Assembly (NCBI GenBank): GCA_004151065.3
Contig: NWUY0300072454.1
Coordinates: 1 to 18,116 of the forward strand
DNA length: 18,116 bases
From: Larix sibirica
Lineage: Eukaryota; Streptophyta; Pinopsida; Pinales; Pinaceae
Reading direction: 5' to 3'
The notes under the pieces were generated by a model, which was not told the DNA's origin, ran no database searches, and saw only the letters and a list, made by a program, of their open reading frames with translations. The translations under genes were made by a program, and so were the position numbers. This document shows, piece by piece, positions 1-9,760 of this stretch (position 1 is the first letter of the stretch; each line of letters begins with the position of its first letter).

Positions 1-150
1 TTGTCTTTGTACTTTTGATCATCTATATTGAGGAAGTTTTGCTGGGTTTTCTTCCCCTAGAGGGTTTCCCAGGATAAATTTGTGTCTCTTGTGTTTATGT
101 TGTGCTTGTTATTCTTTCAGTGATCTTGTATATGCTATTGTTGTGAAATT
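1..150 (+). repeat. Possible LTR (U5-like) fragment
   Basis: This stretch has the T/G-rich wording common at the 3' end of plant copia LTRs: a 'gctgggttttcttcccc' block, then 'gggtttccc', then 'aaatttgtgtctcttgtg' and T-rich sequence. No primer-binding site (tggtatcagagc type) follows, and the matching 5' part is outside the window. This is resemblance only; no paired LTR is visible. Confidence 0.25.
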
Positions 151-1149
151 GAATTGAACACTGATGTTATCTATCTTAGCATATTGAATCTTAACAATTA
201 TTATTATTATGCTTGTTACATTGCCACCCCTTTAAATGATGCTTTGTCCTCGGAGCATGGTGAATGACATTCTTTATAGTTGAGCATGTTTTCATGGTGG
301 CATCATCTTTATTTGATTGTAGGGTTTTTACTTGGTTCTCAATTTGAATGTTGGCAAGGTTACTTTGTGGTGTGTGCATCATACTTTGAAGTCTTTTAAC
401 CCACTTTCTTAACATGGAATCTTGATGATCCTTGGTAAAATACTTTCGTTCAACCTTAAGGTTGTAATTATTCAATTGATTTTTTTGTTTTTCCTTGCTT
501 TTGTTGTTACATGTTTGTATGTTTTCTTGCCCCTCTTTTATTAGTCGTAAATCATATTTTTTGTGAGTGGAACTTTCAACCCCATATAACTTATAACTTT
601 TTCCTTGCTAATCAACTTCCATGAATTGTTCTCCGAGTTTGCTTCTATAAGCGCCCAATTGAATCAACCATTCAACACTCGGTGCAATGTCCATTTCATC
701 AGGTAGTAGATTATAGAAATTTGTTTATAGTTCCAAGTCTTCTATTTTTACACTCCTATTACACAATTCCTTTGTGCTTCAAGGCCTTAGGTTGAAGTTT
801 TCCCATCATGGTTGCAAGTGGAATTATAGGTTTTCTCTCCTCTTTTATTGGGTGTTAGGTCTTATCAATCTTCCTTATATGATGCATAATATATTTTGTA
901 GTTAGTTCTTGTATTTGTTTTTTTTCAAGTAATAATTTCTTTTTGGGACACTTCTTCTTCATTATTATTATGTTGGGTGCATGAGATTGATGCCAGTGAT
1001 ACTTTCAACATTGCTTCATCATTATCAAATTATGAAATGTACCCAATAGTCGCTTCATTTCCAAGATTTGAGATTTCTACTTCTTTCCCATTCACTATTT
1101 TCAAAGTGTAGTGACTTGCCACGCTATGATGAGCATATCTATTTTAGTA
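151..1149. other. AT-rich stretch without a supported gene
   Basis: No convincing coding sequence. A 94-codon minus-strand frame at 191-475 shows no recognisable domain. The part nearest 1150 may be the decayed downstream continuation of the minus-strand gag remnant, because short Lys-rich open patches occur around 700-1000, but stops in every frame prevent an assignment. There is a short ATT microsatellite near 197-210. Confidence 0.4.
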
Positions 1150-1505
1150 TTTGATCGTCGATAAGACCAGGAAATCTAATTGTTAGGGCTTCCCATTCAT
1201 GGGTACATCCATTAATTATCCACATTTGACATAAATGGGACAACCTGGTAAAGGTGCCATCTTCTTCATCACTGTGAAATGTCTTCATAAGATCTTCTAT
1301 AAACATTTTCTACTTTACTAAGAGAGCACTAGTTTTCTTTGACCACCAATGAATCAATGATAATCGTCACCTTCTAAGTGTAAGGATGACATTGATATTT
1401 TTTCTAATTCGTTAGCAGGTGGGTTCATAGCAAAAATTCCCTCGATCTTTTTAACCCATGTGATAGCCTTTCTATTGTCTTGTTTGTCATATTTAGGCAT
1501 TTCAT
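1150..1505 (-). pseudogene. Decayed LTR-retrotransposon gag remnant
   Basis: Read on the minus strand from about 1502, the frames give a patchwork typical of the retrotransposon gag capsid domain (Retrotrans_gag type). It starts with a segment containing YDKQDNRKAITWVKKIEGIF, followed by a block ending in SSLHLEGDDYH. After a frame change comes a 53-codon open block at 1313-1155 that contains FIEDLMKTFHSDEEDGTF, LSHLCQM and HEWEALTIRFPGLIDDQILK. The order (W..K.. / L.L.GDDY / F..DL...F / G...RLSHL / Y-H-EWE.L..RFPGL) matches the usual gag pattern of Ty3-like and related plant elements. Several stops and frame changes make it a pseudogene. No protease, RT or LTR could be linked to it, so the superfamily is an inference. 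Confidence 0.55.
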
Positions 1506-1818
1506 TTTTTATTTTATTTAGATAACTAGTGCTATCTCGATATCTCCAATGACTTACATTTTACGAGTTTAGGCTTGTTGGAAATTTTTTGTAGGGTAAG
1601 GGTCGTATCGATAACACATCCACCCTTTCGGTTAATTGGTCAATCATTTATCTATGATCCTTAATTACCTTTGGTTCTTCGTCCCTGTCATCATTTCTCA
1701 TTCTTATTAAGTTTAGTCTTTGTTTTTCAAAATCTTATAATAACTTGTCAATTATATCTCCCAAAACCTTTTGTGTATCTTCTATTAATTTGTTAATTTT
1801 GTTCCCCAATTCTCTATG

Positions 1819-1833
1819 TCCCCTCTCAATGTT
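1819..1833. repeat. SINE target-site duplication, 3'-side copy
   Basis: tcccctctcaatgtt here and tcccttctcgatgtt at 2082-2096 agree at 13 of 15 positions. They bracket the tRNA-like segment exactly where a minus-strand SINE would end in its A-rich tail. Confidence 0.6.
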
Positions 1834-1925
1834 TTTTTTGTTTGGTCGAATCTCCTTGAATTACGGGAATGGCATGTGGTTTAAGAAACCACGACCAGGG
1901 GCATCTAAGCCATCAAAATCACCCG

Positions 1926-1996
1926 GGGATCGCACCCGGAATAGGCCACACCAACCCTTAGCATGANTTTTTGGGTGTCGCCTCCCAACTAAGTCA
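1926..1996 (-). promoter_or_regulatory. Second A/B-box pair, tRNA-like unit 2
   Basis: ACTTAGTTGGGAGGCGA (from 1994 downward) closely resembles a tRNA D arm. GGTGCGATCCC (1936-1926) is a one-mismatch B-box. The spacing is 60 nt, longer than unit 1, so an insertion or a long variable region is needed. This could be a second tRNA-derived monomer or chance similarity. Confidence 0.4.
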
Positions 1997-2005
1997 CCCC
2001 TAAGG

Positions 2006-2061
2006 GGAATTGAACTCGGGTCACCTTGCTGATGAAATCCATGCCTTAACCGAGTGAGCTA
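2006..2061 (-). promoter_or_regulatory. Pol III A and B boxes, tRNA-like unit 1
   Basis: The A-box at 2061-2050 fits the TRGYNNANNNG consensus and runs into GTTAAGGC, as a tRNA D arm does. The B-box at 2017-2006 fits GGTTCRANNCC with one change. The A-to-B start spacing is 44 nt, close to that of a real tRNA gene. Confidence 0.65.
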
Positions 2062-2081
2062 GCGAGAATTGACAAACAAAT

Positions 2082-2096
2082 TCCCTTCTCGATGTT
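2082..2096. repeat. SINE target-site duplication, 5'-side copy
   Basis: Partner of the copy at 1819-1833 (13/15 identical). It lies immediately upstream of the SINE head in the minus-strand sense. Confidence 0.6.
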
Positions 2097-2157
2097 ACTG
2101 AGAGTATACCTTGTGCTATTAGCTTCATATCTACAATGAGTAACATCTCCTTACAAC

Positions 2158-2231
2158 TATACAAAGTTAATATAAATTAACGTTTTGTTGTTGACTTTAT
2201 ATACCATGTATACAAAGTTTAATATAAATTA
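2158..2231. repeat. Short direct repeat in AT-rich DNA
   Basis: tatacaaagttaatataaat (2158-2177) recurs as tatacaaagtttaatataaa (2209-2228) with a single inserted t; both continue for another 2-3 matching bases. It is a local duplication with no visible function. Confidence 0.6.
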
Positions 2232-3049
2232 TGAAATCAATTTACAAAAGTATACATTTAAATACAAGGCAACTTTGATATATGGCTTTCCATGTTGGAA
2301 AAAATTAAAGATGATTTTAGGGGGGTAAAATTTTTGGGCAAATATAGTAAAAAACAATGGCTAATATAGATCCGCATAAATGTATAGAATTTTTTCTAGG
2401 TGATTGAATTAAATGAGAGTCATACAATTTCGAGTTGATTGAATAAATATAGATGCATGTAGATTTGGACTTATATAGATGATGGTTACCTGCAAATTAA
2501 CAGGTGTATGGCATCGTACATATAGAAGGTGATTATTGTATGGGTGGATGATGGGAGGCAGTTGTAGTACAAAATAATTAGCAATTGCATGGTGGTGGTT
2601 GCATGGCAGAAGGTATCGACAAATGTATAAAATATCTTGGTGGTTATGTACCAATGAGTTGGTGGTTGCATATGGTTATTTTTTTGGCATTTCGATTTCT
2701 TGATTTATCCAGTACATAGAAATTGGCTTTGATACTAAATGGAATAAACACTCCTTATTTATTATGAAATTAACAAAAATATATCTACAAGTATATAATA
2801 AAAAATTGAACGATTAATGATAATTGTAATAAACTTTGTAACAATGTATAAATATAAATGAATTGGTGATATAATGAAAAGGTATGTAATCCTTGGCTTA
2901 ATTATATTACATTTAACAAACTAAACATGATGCTTTGAAGATTAAGATTCTATACATATTAAAGTATCAACAAATAAATCATTGATGGGCATGCTAATCA
3001 AGCCATAGCATATAAGTCCCTACATTCTCACTAATAAACCAACTATACT
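2232..3049. other. AT-rich stretch without a supported gene
   Basis: No domain-bearing frame is seen on either strand. Minus-strand frames at 2409-2671 are open by chance, with His/Ile-rich, domain-free translations. The sequence is A/T-biased with short GGTGG-type patches. Confidence 0.4.
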
Positions 3050-3420
3050 TTATATTAAAAAAGTATGAAAATGGAGTTACATCCAAATGAGGTTGAAACC
3101 TTACAACACAACGATCCGGTCTCTAAATCCAGAAATGACAGAGGGTAGTAAACAGATTCGAAGATGCCTCAACCGGTAGTCAGAAAAGAAAAGTGGACCG
3201 AAGGAAACATCCATCCCTAATGCCGGATCTCCAAAGGCAGGACTAGATAGAATCACCTGAGTTACAACGCCAACATAAAGGAGATAACAGAGTAACAGAG
3301 AAAAAGAAAACAAAGTAAAAGGCCAATAGAATAGATCACAGGGAAGGAAACGACATCCAACCCAAAAAAAAAAAAAACAACAACAACAATATAGACCAAA
3401 AAGGAGCACGCTATAAAGAG
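3050..3420 (-). mobile_element. 3' end of a truncated LINE (probable)
   Basis: On the minus strand this segment ends GGATGTAACTCCATTTTC...TTTTTTAATATAAAG. The large LINE in this window ends the same way, with TGTAACTCCGTTCTG then TTTTTTAATATAAA (9532-9505). The body is T-rich with alternating pyrimidine blocks, like a plant LINE 3' UTR, and contains an A14 plus (CAA)4 tract on the plus strand at 3364-3389. Its minus-strand frame at 3409-3101 is open for 102 codons but is Phe/Leu/Cys-rich and has no domain, so I treat it as UTR. The 5' limit is uncertain (possibly to about 3560) and no target-site duplication was found. Confidence 0.5.
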
Positions 3421-3734
3421 AGAAACAATTATGGAAAGAGTGGTTGGCAGACAGCCCGAATCAAAACTTCACCTGACCTTCTTTCGAAATGTATGCAATT
3501 AGGAGCAGCAGAAAGACCACGAAGAGAGAGTGAACCAGCCAAAGAATTATGCTCTCGAAAGATATGTTTCAATGAGATATGAGGAAACTATGAAACTATG
3601 GTCACGCATAATGAGAAGGAGGCCAAGGAAAAGAGAATCGTTCTTGATTTGGTGAAGGGTCATTTGATCACTTCATTGCAGAGAACAAGACGAAAAAGTA
3701 AATAAATGATGCTTTAGTTTCATTATACTAGAGT

Positions 3735-4005
3735 GCAAGTATCTCTAGGAAGATGCTCTTGTGAAATCAAACCATTTGCATGAGTAACATAGATATAGTG
3801 GTTAGCTACATGGCCAGGATCACAGAGCTGAAAGATCAGTTGCCTACTATAGGGACAAAAGTGGGGGATGAGAAGTTTATGCCCATTGATTAGAATGAAT
3901 TTACTTCATATTGGAAACCCTATGTCCAAGTTGTTTGTTCCTATGAGAACTTACCTACTTTGGATGAGCTTAGGGATGGCATTGTGAAGTAAGATATAAG
4001 GTAAG
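3735..4005 (+). pseudogene. Copia gag capsid remnant
   Basis: The plus-strand frame from about 3735 reads SRKMLL, then after a stop VVSYMARITELKDQLPTIG, TKVGDEKF, FTSYWKPYVQ, YENLPTLDELRDGIVK. This is the conserved order of the plant Ty1/copia gag (UBN2-type) domain: (K/R)MLL, V..YM..I..L+DQL...G, N.F...W.P+VQ, ENLP....L.D. In the living element gag forms the capsid-like particle. Stops at the end of the first block, after PID and after IVK show decay. It continues into the zinc knuckle and protease downstream, so it is the 5' part of one element. Confidence 0.8.
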
Positions 4006-4135
4006 CATCTTTTTTAGCAAAGCAAAGAGACATAGAAAACTTGGCCCTCGTCGGGAGGATCAAGAAGGTAAATAAGAAAGGATAGAAGAAGGGTGAGAAG
4101 GAAGAATCAATCCAATGTAAGAATTATTTGAGGAA

Positions 4136-4190
4136 TGTGAAATGTTTTAGGTGTCGCTAGTAGAGAAATTATGCCAACCAATGTCCATAT
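4136..4190 (+). pseudogene. Copia gag zinc knuckle, broken
   Basis: Codons 4143-4184 read C-F-R-C-R-stop-stop-R-N-Y-A-N-Q-C, then P. The spacing is that of a CX2CX4HX4C nucleic-acid-binding knuckle, but two residues are stop codons and the histidine is Asn. It sits between the Lys-rich end of gag (EGKNKK-like, 4040-4110) and the protease, as expected. Confidence 0.75.
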
Positions 4191-4293
4191 AAGAAGAACA
4201 GGAAGTCCAAGCAACATAAATAGGTTGTGGGGAATGTAGTTACCATAACATGAGTGGATGAGTTAGCATCTTATCTTAATACAACCTTTTTAC

Positions 4294-4536
4294 ATGCCCT
4301 CTTGCTTATATTACAATACAATGTCAAGTGTTGGATGGTATGTGGATATTGGGGCATCAAGACACATGGCATATGAAAGGGAACACTTCAACAAGCTTCA
4401 AGATCGAAACAAAGTAATGAGAGTGGAGAAAGGTGATGATGTTACTTCTCTTGTGAAAGGATTGGGATCCATTTATTTTTGGATGTCATTAAATGATGTT
4501 CTTGGGTTGAATGATGTTTTTATATTCTTGGATTGA
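4294..4536 (+). pseudogene. Copia aspartic protease remnant
   Basis: An 80-codon open frame contains VGWYVDIGASRHMAYE, the copia protease active-site block (normally W-x-x-D-S/T-G-A-S-x-H-M). The catalytic Asp is codon 4345-4347, and the next residue is Ile (ATT, 4348-4350) where Ser or Thr is expected. The flap-region pattern continues as VEKGDDVTSLVKGLGSI. The enzyme would have cut the Gag-Pol polyprotein. Integrase should follow but is missing here; about 170 bp further on, RT begins, so there is an internal deletion. Confidence 0.75.
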
Positions 4537-4705
4537 ATAAAACCCTTCTTTTAGTTTTGTTTGGCATATTTCTAGTGTAGAGTTGCATTTGAAGGACAAC
4601 GATGCACTATTAGTGATTGTAGTATAGCAAGTCCAAGGACGTTGGCTAGATATCTATGAGTTATTTCCCTTTACAGTTTTATCGTCAACCCCATGGTGCT
4701 TATAC

Positions 4706-5262
4706 GAGCCAATGAGAAGTTGGGTGAGCCTTCTAGTTTTGAAGAGGCATATGATAAGCATGTATGGTGGGATGCCATGGGGATAGGTTGAAAACCTATT
4801 GTGTCATCAAATATTGATTCCTGGCCTGCAAATGATGGGAGCATTAAAGAGCACCAATATAGAGTCAATGGATTTTTTAAGAAAGGGGGAATATACCTTT
4901 ATGAGACTCCTACTCTAATTGCTAATGATTTTTCTTAGAAAGAGGGAGTTGACCCTATTGAGGGTTTTTCCTAAGTTGCTTGAGGTTTTGAGATGCATGG
5001 GAAAGATACTTATGCTTACAGATATTTGATAGGACTATGTGTTGTTTCCTATACCACGAGATTTGTATTTCAAGATTAATGAGTTGACATGTGAATATTT
5101 TTATATTTGTGATTTTCATAGGTCTAATCCACATGTCTTGGTATTATATGAAGATGTGATCATCTTTGAAAAAGATCCATAAAAACTCGTGATGTGGGGT
5201 TTAAATATTTTGGCCTTTGAAATTGAATTGAAGGATGTTGGATTTTGATAGGTTGTTGATGG
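4706..5262 (+). pseudogene. Copia reverse transcriptase remnant
   Basis: LGEPSSFEEAYDKHVWWDAM (from about 4722) is the block that opens the copia RT domain. Next come a DGSI..(Y)(R/K)V..F-like segment and, in a shifted reading, KEGVDPIEGFS. Further on, 5032-5238 gives LYEDVIIFEKDP and, after a stop, FEIELKDVGF. These correspond to the LYVDD catalytic loop and the F(E/K)MKDLG block. The catalytic loop has changed (Y-E-D-V for Y-V-D-D), and stops and frame changes are frequent. RNase H is not recognisable. Confidence 0.7.
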
Positions 5263-5333
5263 TCCAAAGCTATGTTCCTTGAAATTCACAGCTAGTCAAG
5301 CCCTATCAAAGGGGAGGTTGGAAATGATGTGAT

Positions 5334-5800
5334 AATGTATTGTTCTATTCGATACAACAAGACTTCCAAAAATTACAAGAGTTACATGTTAGCATAATGA
5401 AAGACTCTAGTGAATTGACATGTGAATTTTGATGAGGACGTGTGGTCATATAGATCACACGTATCTCCTCCAGTGATTGAGGGGAGTGAGGATATTGTCA
5501 TTCCCAAATCATATTCAAAGGTGAGTTAAGGGTTAGGTGCATGTGTGGGTGAGGAGAGCATAAGGAAGGATACATCCTCACCTTCTAATCTTTTTTGTAG
5601 TAAGCCAATATGGCTTATTCAAACATTGCACGATGCACAAGAGCATGTAGGAGTGCCCAATTTTTTTTATGAGGGAGAGTAGATATCCTAGGATATATGC
5701 TAAGCATATTGCATTAGTTACTTCCATTTGTGACCATTCCTGATGCTTTGAGAAACTGATGTATGATGCCTTTATGGATGATAATGATGTTTAGATAAAA
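5334..5800 (+). pseudogene. Copia integrase C-terminus and linker remnant
   Basis: The plus-strand frame from 5334 reads YNKTSKNYKSY, KTLVN, HVNFDEDVWSYRS, then SPPVIEGSEDIVIPKSY. Further on it gives KPIWLIQTLHDAQEHVGVP and YAKHIALVTSICD. This is the end of the copia integrase ((G)Y...KGYR, R.V.F.E) and the linker that precedes RT (W...L.DAQEH, R..P..Y..(H)MALVTSI). Normally it lies before RT; here it lies after the RT remnant, so it is from a second copy or a rearrangement. Several stops make it dead. Confidence 0.7.
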
Positions 5801-8484
5801 TTTCCTTTTGGGGGGTAAGTGATTATGCAACATATTCAAATATGAACATGACACATTTAGCTAAGATGCTAAGGGAGAAGAGTAGAGTTGGTGAAAACGT
5901 TTCCTTGTAAAGAGAGAGTGCTAGTTTTTGGGGTTAATTTGGAAGTGTTTATACCATTCTCAATGATGATTAATGTGATGTGGAGTGCATGATGTGATGC
6001 CTACCCTTGGTTGCATCTCAATGGAGATACACATTAGATATAACTTACTCACGGATGCCTATACCTCGACTTTATGCTTATGTGACTCAATCACTTAGGA
6101 GGTTGGTTTCCTATGTGGCATAGTGACATTAGTCATCAAGCGCACATGGGGTGATTGATTTCTTATTTGGGAGGATAATCTATTTGGAGAAAGAGCGTTG
6201 GGGCATTTAGGAGGAGGGAATTGATCCTTAAATAATATGGGGCCACTTAGTATGTTACAGAGGTTTGTGCTTGAATTGAGGACACTTAGGTCGAGGATAA
6301 TTCATGGCAGTGTGGTGAACATGGAAGAGCACATGGGTTAGGAAGTAGCATTGAAGTGTTGGAGTCCCTTGGAGTAAAGCGTTGGATGTATTTTTTGTAG
6401 CACTTAACTTGGGACCCTTGCTTGTTAGATGTGCTTAGCTTGGATCTTAACATGTGTCGGACTAGAGTTGGAGCACTTCACATGTGGATTTATCTAGTGG
6501 TTAGCTAGTTTGCTTGAGAGATTTGTTTGTGGACCTTGCCCGATTAGGGAGGAGAGTATTTATTTTCATTCATCACATTCACACCATTATTGTCTTAGAG
6601 ATGTGAGAGTTCTTTAGGTCTTATGTACCTTGAAGATGATATTTTCTTCGGTCTTTGTACTTATATTTATCCAAAGGATGAAGGTACTAAGATATGTGAG
6701 AAGCAAAACCTATAGGAGGCTTGAAGTGCCAAGGTTTGAGTTCTTATGTGAGAAGGAACTAGTGTTCATGGAAAATAAACCCTAAATGAGACTTGGAGTG
6801 CTTTGCTTGGAGAGCTTGTGTGAGGCAAGCTTGGAGAAAGATCAAGGTTGGACTTGTTGGTATTGATTCTAGCCTGGGTTGAGCCTTTGACGTGGTTACA
6901 TGGCTTGGAGGGATGCCTTGATAGGCCTTTGTATTGTTATTTATGGTTTCATATTTGATGGATGCCCTGTATAAGGAGTGGAGTGAATTGGAGAGTCCTA
7001 GCTTGTGACAGGCTTGAAGGACTATTTTGTGCCAGTCTAGGATAAGTTGTTGGTATGTACTTGTAACTTCATGTGATATATATATGAAGACTATTTCATT
7101 GTCCTTACTTTGTGTATTTGTAGATCTAATTTGTAGCAAATAATATCATTGTGAATGAGTAGTTTGTAAGGTTGTTTGGTATGTAGATTTTTCATGAATA
7201 ACTAGCTAATTTATTAAGTGATTTAATTATCACAAAGAAGCTCAGTGGGCAAATTTACGGCTATAATAATTGTGTTATAATTTATAAATGTTCATAATTG
7301 TTACATGTTGGGATTTGTACCACCGGGGTTGGAAAAATATTTCCATTGAATCACAATTGTTTGATGTACATTTTATTGGGCTATAGGCTTGTGTATTTGG
7401 TTGGACAAAAGTGAAATATTTACCACTCAAAATTATATTTCAAATTCATCCCTAAGGTTGAAAATTCACAAGAAATAGATCCAATAAACCTCAAGTTTGA
7501 TGGAAATTACATAATTTGTATTTTGTAGGTGATTCTTGAAATTTCCACATAATAATATTATATGAGATTTATAGCAAAGGAATTGTTTTTTATTGGTTAA
7601 TTGTTATTTTTGTTACTATTACCTAACAAATTGTTGATTTCAAAATTGAGGCCATTTTTTTCCAAGGAAAACCTCATGTGGAAACCTAAGGGATGCTTTT
7701 CCACATTCATGGACACTAGTTTTATTAAACCAATTGATGTAGACTAGTGCACCTCACCTAATGATTCAAACTGAGCACCTGATACAAAACTAGCAAAGTC
7801 CTTAAGACATTGGTGTCAATTGGTTGAAATAACCTCTTGGGAAACCAAGAACATCTATGTTACATCCTACAATATTTTCTCCTTAACCTACTAAGTTTCC
7901 ACTAAAGTCTACGGTCACCCCTAACATTGACCTTGATCACATGTGGCCCCCTATGTTATGGACCCATGGGATGAAGGATAACTTTCCAAGAGTTCAAGAT
8001 GGATTATTCTTTAGCATGAAGAAAATGTTGATAGGGAAAGAACGCTCATGCCGTGCTTAAGAGGCCACAAATTTACTATGTGGAAAGAGGACCTATCTAT
8101 GAAGGATGAGACCTATGCTAGGATGTATGGTTTCAATGCTTGAGCATAGAAGATCCCTAAATTCGTTTATAATCATTATTTGCTAATGGAGGTTTCCATA
8201 CAATACCTAGGATCCCATGCATTATACAAAGACAGGGGATTAAACAATCCATTGTCATGCCCATGAAACCATAAATTATATAAACATTTTATAAAAATTG
8301 TTGTAGAGCTGAAAAAACTTGAATTGCATATAAGAAGGGCCAATCATTTCACCTTGTTGAATCCATGGATCATAAAAAGGAGTAGAGACTAAAAAATATC
8401 TAGGATTACTCCATATTGAGCATAAATGTCACAAGGGGGGAAGAGAAGATAAATATTACTTGGTAGGTAAAGACGAATAAGGGT
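5801..8484. other. Unassigned, probably retrotransposon-derived stretch
   Basis: No domain-bearing frame found. 5800-7140 has the G/T-rich wording of decayed LTR or untranslated retroelement DNA, with recurrent CTTGGAG/CTTGAAG words, and could include LTR sequence of the copia remnants upstream; no LTR pair could be proven. The 126-codon minus-strand frame at 6759-7139 shows no motif. 7140-8484 is AT-rich and I see nothing definite in it. Confidence 0.35.
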
Positions 8485-8721
8485 TTGATTCAATATGTGA
8501 ATTTACCTCTTAATAATATTCTCCATGTTTCTCTATTTTCTATTATTGTGATATCTATAGTTGTCTCTTGGTTCTCAATGTTAGGGACAAATCTAAAAAC
8601 TAATCCAATACTTGATTGGACTAATCAATTAATTAGTCTTAGAAAGGAAATGCAATCCCGCTCGAGGATGATGAATTTTTTATTTTACATTATTGTAAAT
8701 ATAATACTAGCAGTGAATTGA
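8485..8721 (+). pseudogene. Possible Ty3-type protease-end fragment
   Basis: An open frame of 78 codons contains VVSWFSMLGTNLKTNPILDW then TNQLISLRKE. This resembles the end of Ty3-like proteases (..VILGM.WL...NP.IDW....I.F). The catalytic D-T/S-G part is not seen upstream and no RT follows recognisably. It is a weak resemblance and could be chance. Confidence 0.25.
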
Positions 8722-9459
8722 TGGTCATGTGGTCATCCATAAAGAAATATAGTGGGAAGAAGAAGTTTAAAACCACTACAACAAGAGTAAATGTTAATAA
8801 CATTAGAGCTTCTACCATTATCATTTTGTTCAGAGCATCATTGGGTGTTATTGGTTCAAAGGTGAAGGAACAATAGTTGGTCATATGGGGCTTGAAGGAG
8901 CAACTAACCTCCAAAACAAAGAGATTTGAAGATTTCCTAGGCACGTTTTTTTTAAACCTTTGTATATAATCCCTACTTCTTCTAGACCTCTCAAGGAAGC
9001 AATAAAGCAAATTGTTGAGGTTCATATTAATACCATGACATGCATGAGGGTTGTCATTTTAGCAACTTGGATGAAAAACATGCTATATTAATGGAATTTG
9101 GACAGTTACCAAAAGAGAAAACTTGTTTAATATATTGAAAGAGTGGTAGGAATCTTAATTGCTAACCTAAGGTCAAAATTTGCGCAACTTCAACAAGTCT
9201 AGAATTTTTGCAACTACTACTTGCTATAGTTATTTTTCCTTAATTCAAATTATGTGTTGGACTATAGTGACAAAAAATTGCACAAATTATTAACCTTAGG
9301 ATGTGCATAGCTTTTAAGATGATAAAAGCCCCCCCTTTGAATAAATAGGTTTTGATCATAGGCTAGAGTTGGGAACAACTACTTCGATTGAAGTAACGGG
9401 AAAATCCCATATTGCTTCCAATAAGGCACAATTCCTCTTCTCTTATTAACAAAATAGCT
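8722..9459. other. Stretch without a supported gene
   Basis: Short open patches occur, for instance a plus-strand frame at about 8945-9170 reading PLKEAIKQIVEVHIN, but no family is recognised and stops interrupt them. The 111-codon minus-strand frame at 8690-9025 has no recognisable domain. The right edge is the LINE insertion site. Confidence 0.35.
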
Positions 9460-9477
9460 AACCATATAACAAACCTT
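9460..9477. repeat. LINE target-site duplication, 3'-side copy
   Basis: aaccatataacaaacctt is matched at 16748-16765 with one difference (a/g). The LINE's A-rich tail abuts it. The pair defines the insertion as a target-primed reverse transcription event. Confidence 0.9.
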
Positions 9478-9760
9478 TTATTTTAAAAGAATGAGTGACG
9501 AGATTTTATATTAAAAAACAGAACGGAGTTACAAAATATAGTTGGAAAGACTGCTACCAAAATGGAGAGCTATCATAACAGGCTCATCCAACTTCAGTCT
9601 TGGTAGTTCATACACTAGCTTAATTCTATGACAGCTATGAATCCTTACAAACTTTCCTAACAAAAGACAACAAAATAAATACATATCGAGTAGACAGGCA
9701 GTTGACTAGCTTCATCGAGCCTTTACAATTAACCAAAAAGTTATGGAAAAACATGGAATA
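9478..9760 (-). other. LINE 3' UTR and A-rich tail
   Basis: After the third ORF's stop (9763-9761) come about 275 bp without coding signal. They end in TGTAACTCCGTTCTG (from 9533 downward), TTTTTTAATATAAA (9518-9505) and a short A-rich tail next to the duplication. The tail is TTTTAAAATAA-like rather than pure A. The GTAACTCC...TTAATATAAA end is shared with the fragment at 3050-3080, so it is probably the segment recognised by the LINE RT. Confidence 0.75.

Larger units (their letters stand above)
1834..2081 (-). mobile_element. tRNA-derived SINE with two tRNA-like units
   Basis: Read on the minus strand, a tRNA-like head starts near 2066. A-box TAGCTCACTCGG lies at 2061-2050 and B-box GAGTTCAATTCC at 2017-2006. 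A second pair follows: A-like TGACTTAGTTGG at 1996-1985 and B-like GGTGCGATCCC at 1936-1926. After a body of about 90 bp the element ends in an A-rich tail (CAAACAAAAAAAAC), seen as a T-run at 1832-1843 on the plus strand. Imperfect 15-bp duplications flank it. SINEs are non-coding retroposons transcribed by RNA polymerase III from A/B boxes and mobilised by LINE enzymes. The tRNA resemblance and direction are directly visible; the family name is not recognised. An N at 1967 lies inside. Confidence 0.7.

Noticed and set aside
191-475. 94-codon minus-strand gene
   Set aside because: Basic, Asn/His-rich translation with no recognised domain; the surrounding DNA is stop-rich.
1926-2061. A true tRNA gene
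   Set aside because: The A and B boxes are present, but no cloverleaf with acceptor pairing could be drawn, and the segment has a tail and flanking duplications, so SINE fits better.
3101-3409. Membrane-protein gene on the minus strand
   Set aside because: The Phe/Leu/Cys-rich translation comes from T-rich LINE 3' UTR sequence; no start context or domain.
6759-7139. 126-codon minus-strand gene
   Set aside because: No motif, and it is surrounded by repeat-like sequence; an open frame of this length is expected by chance in 18 kb.
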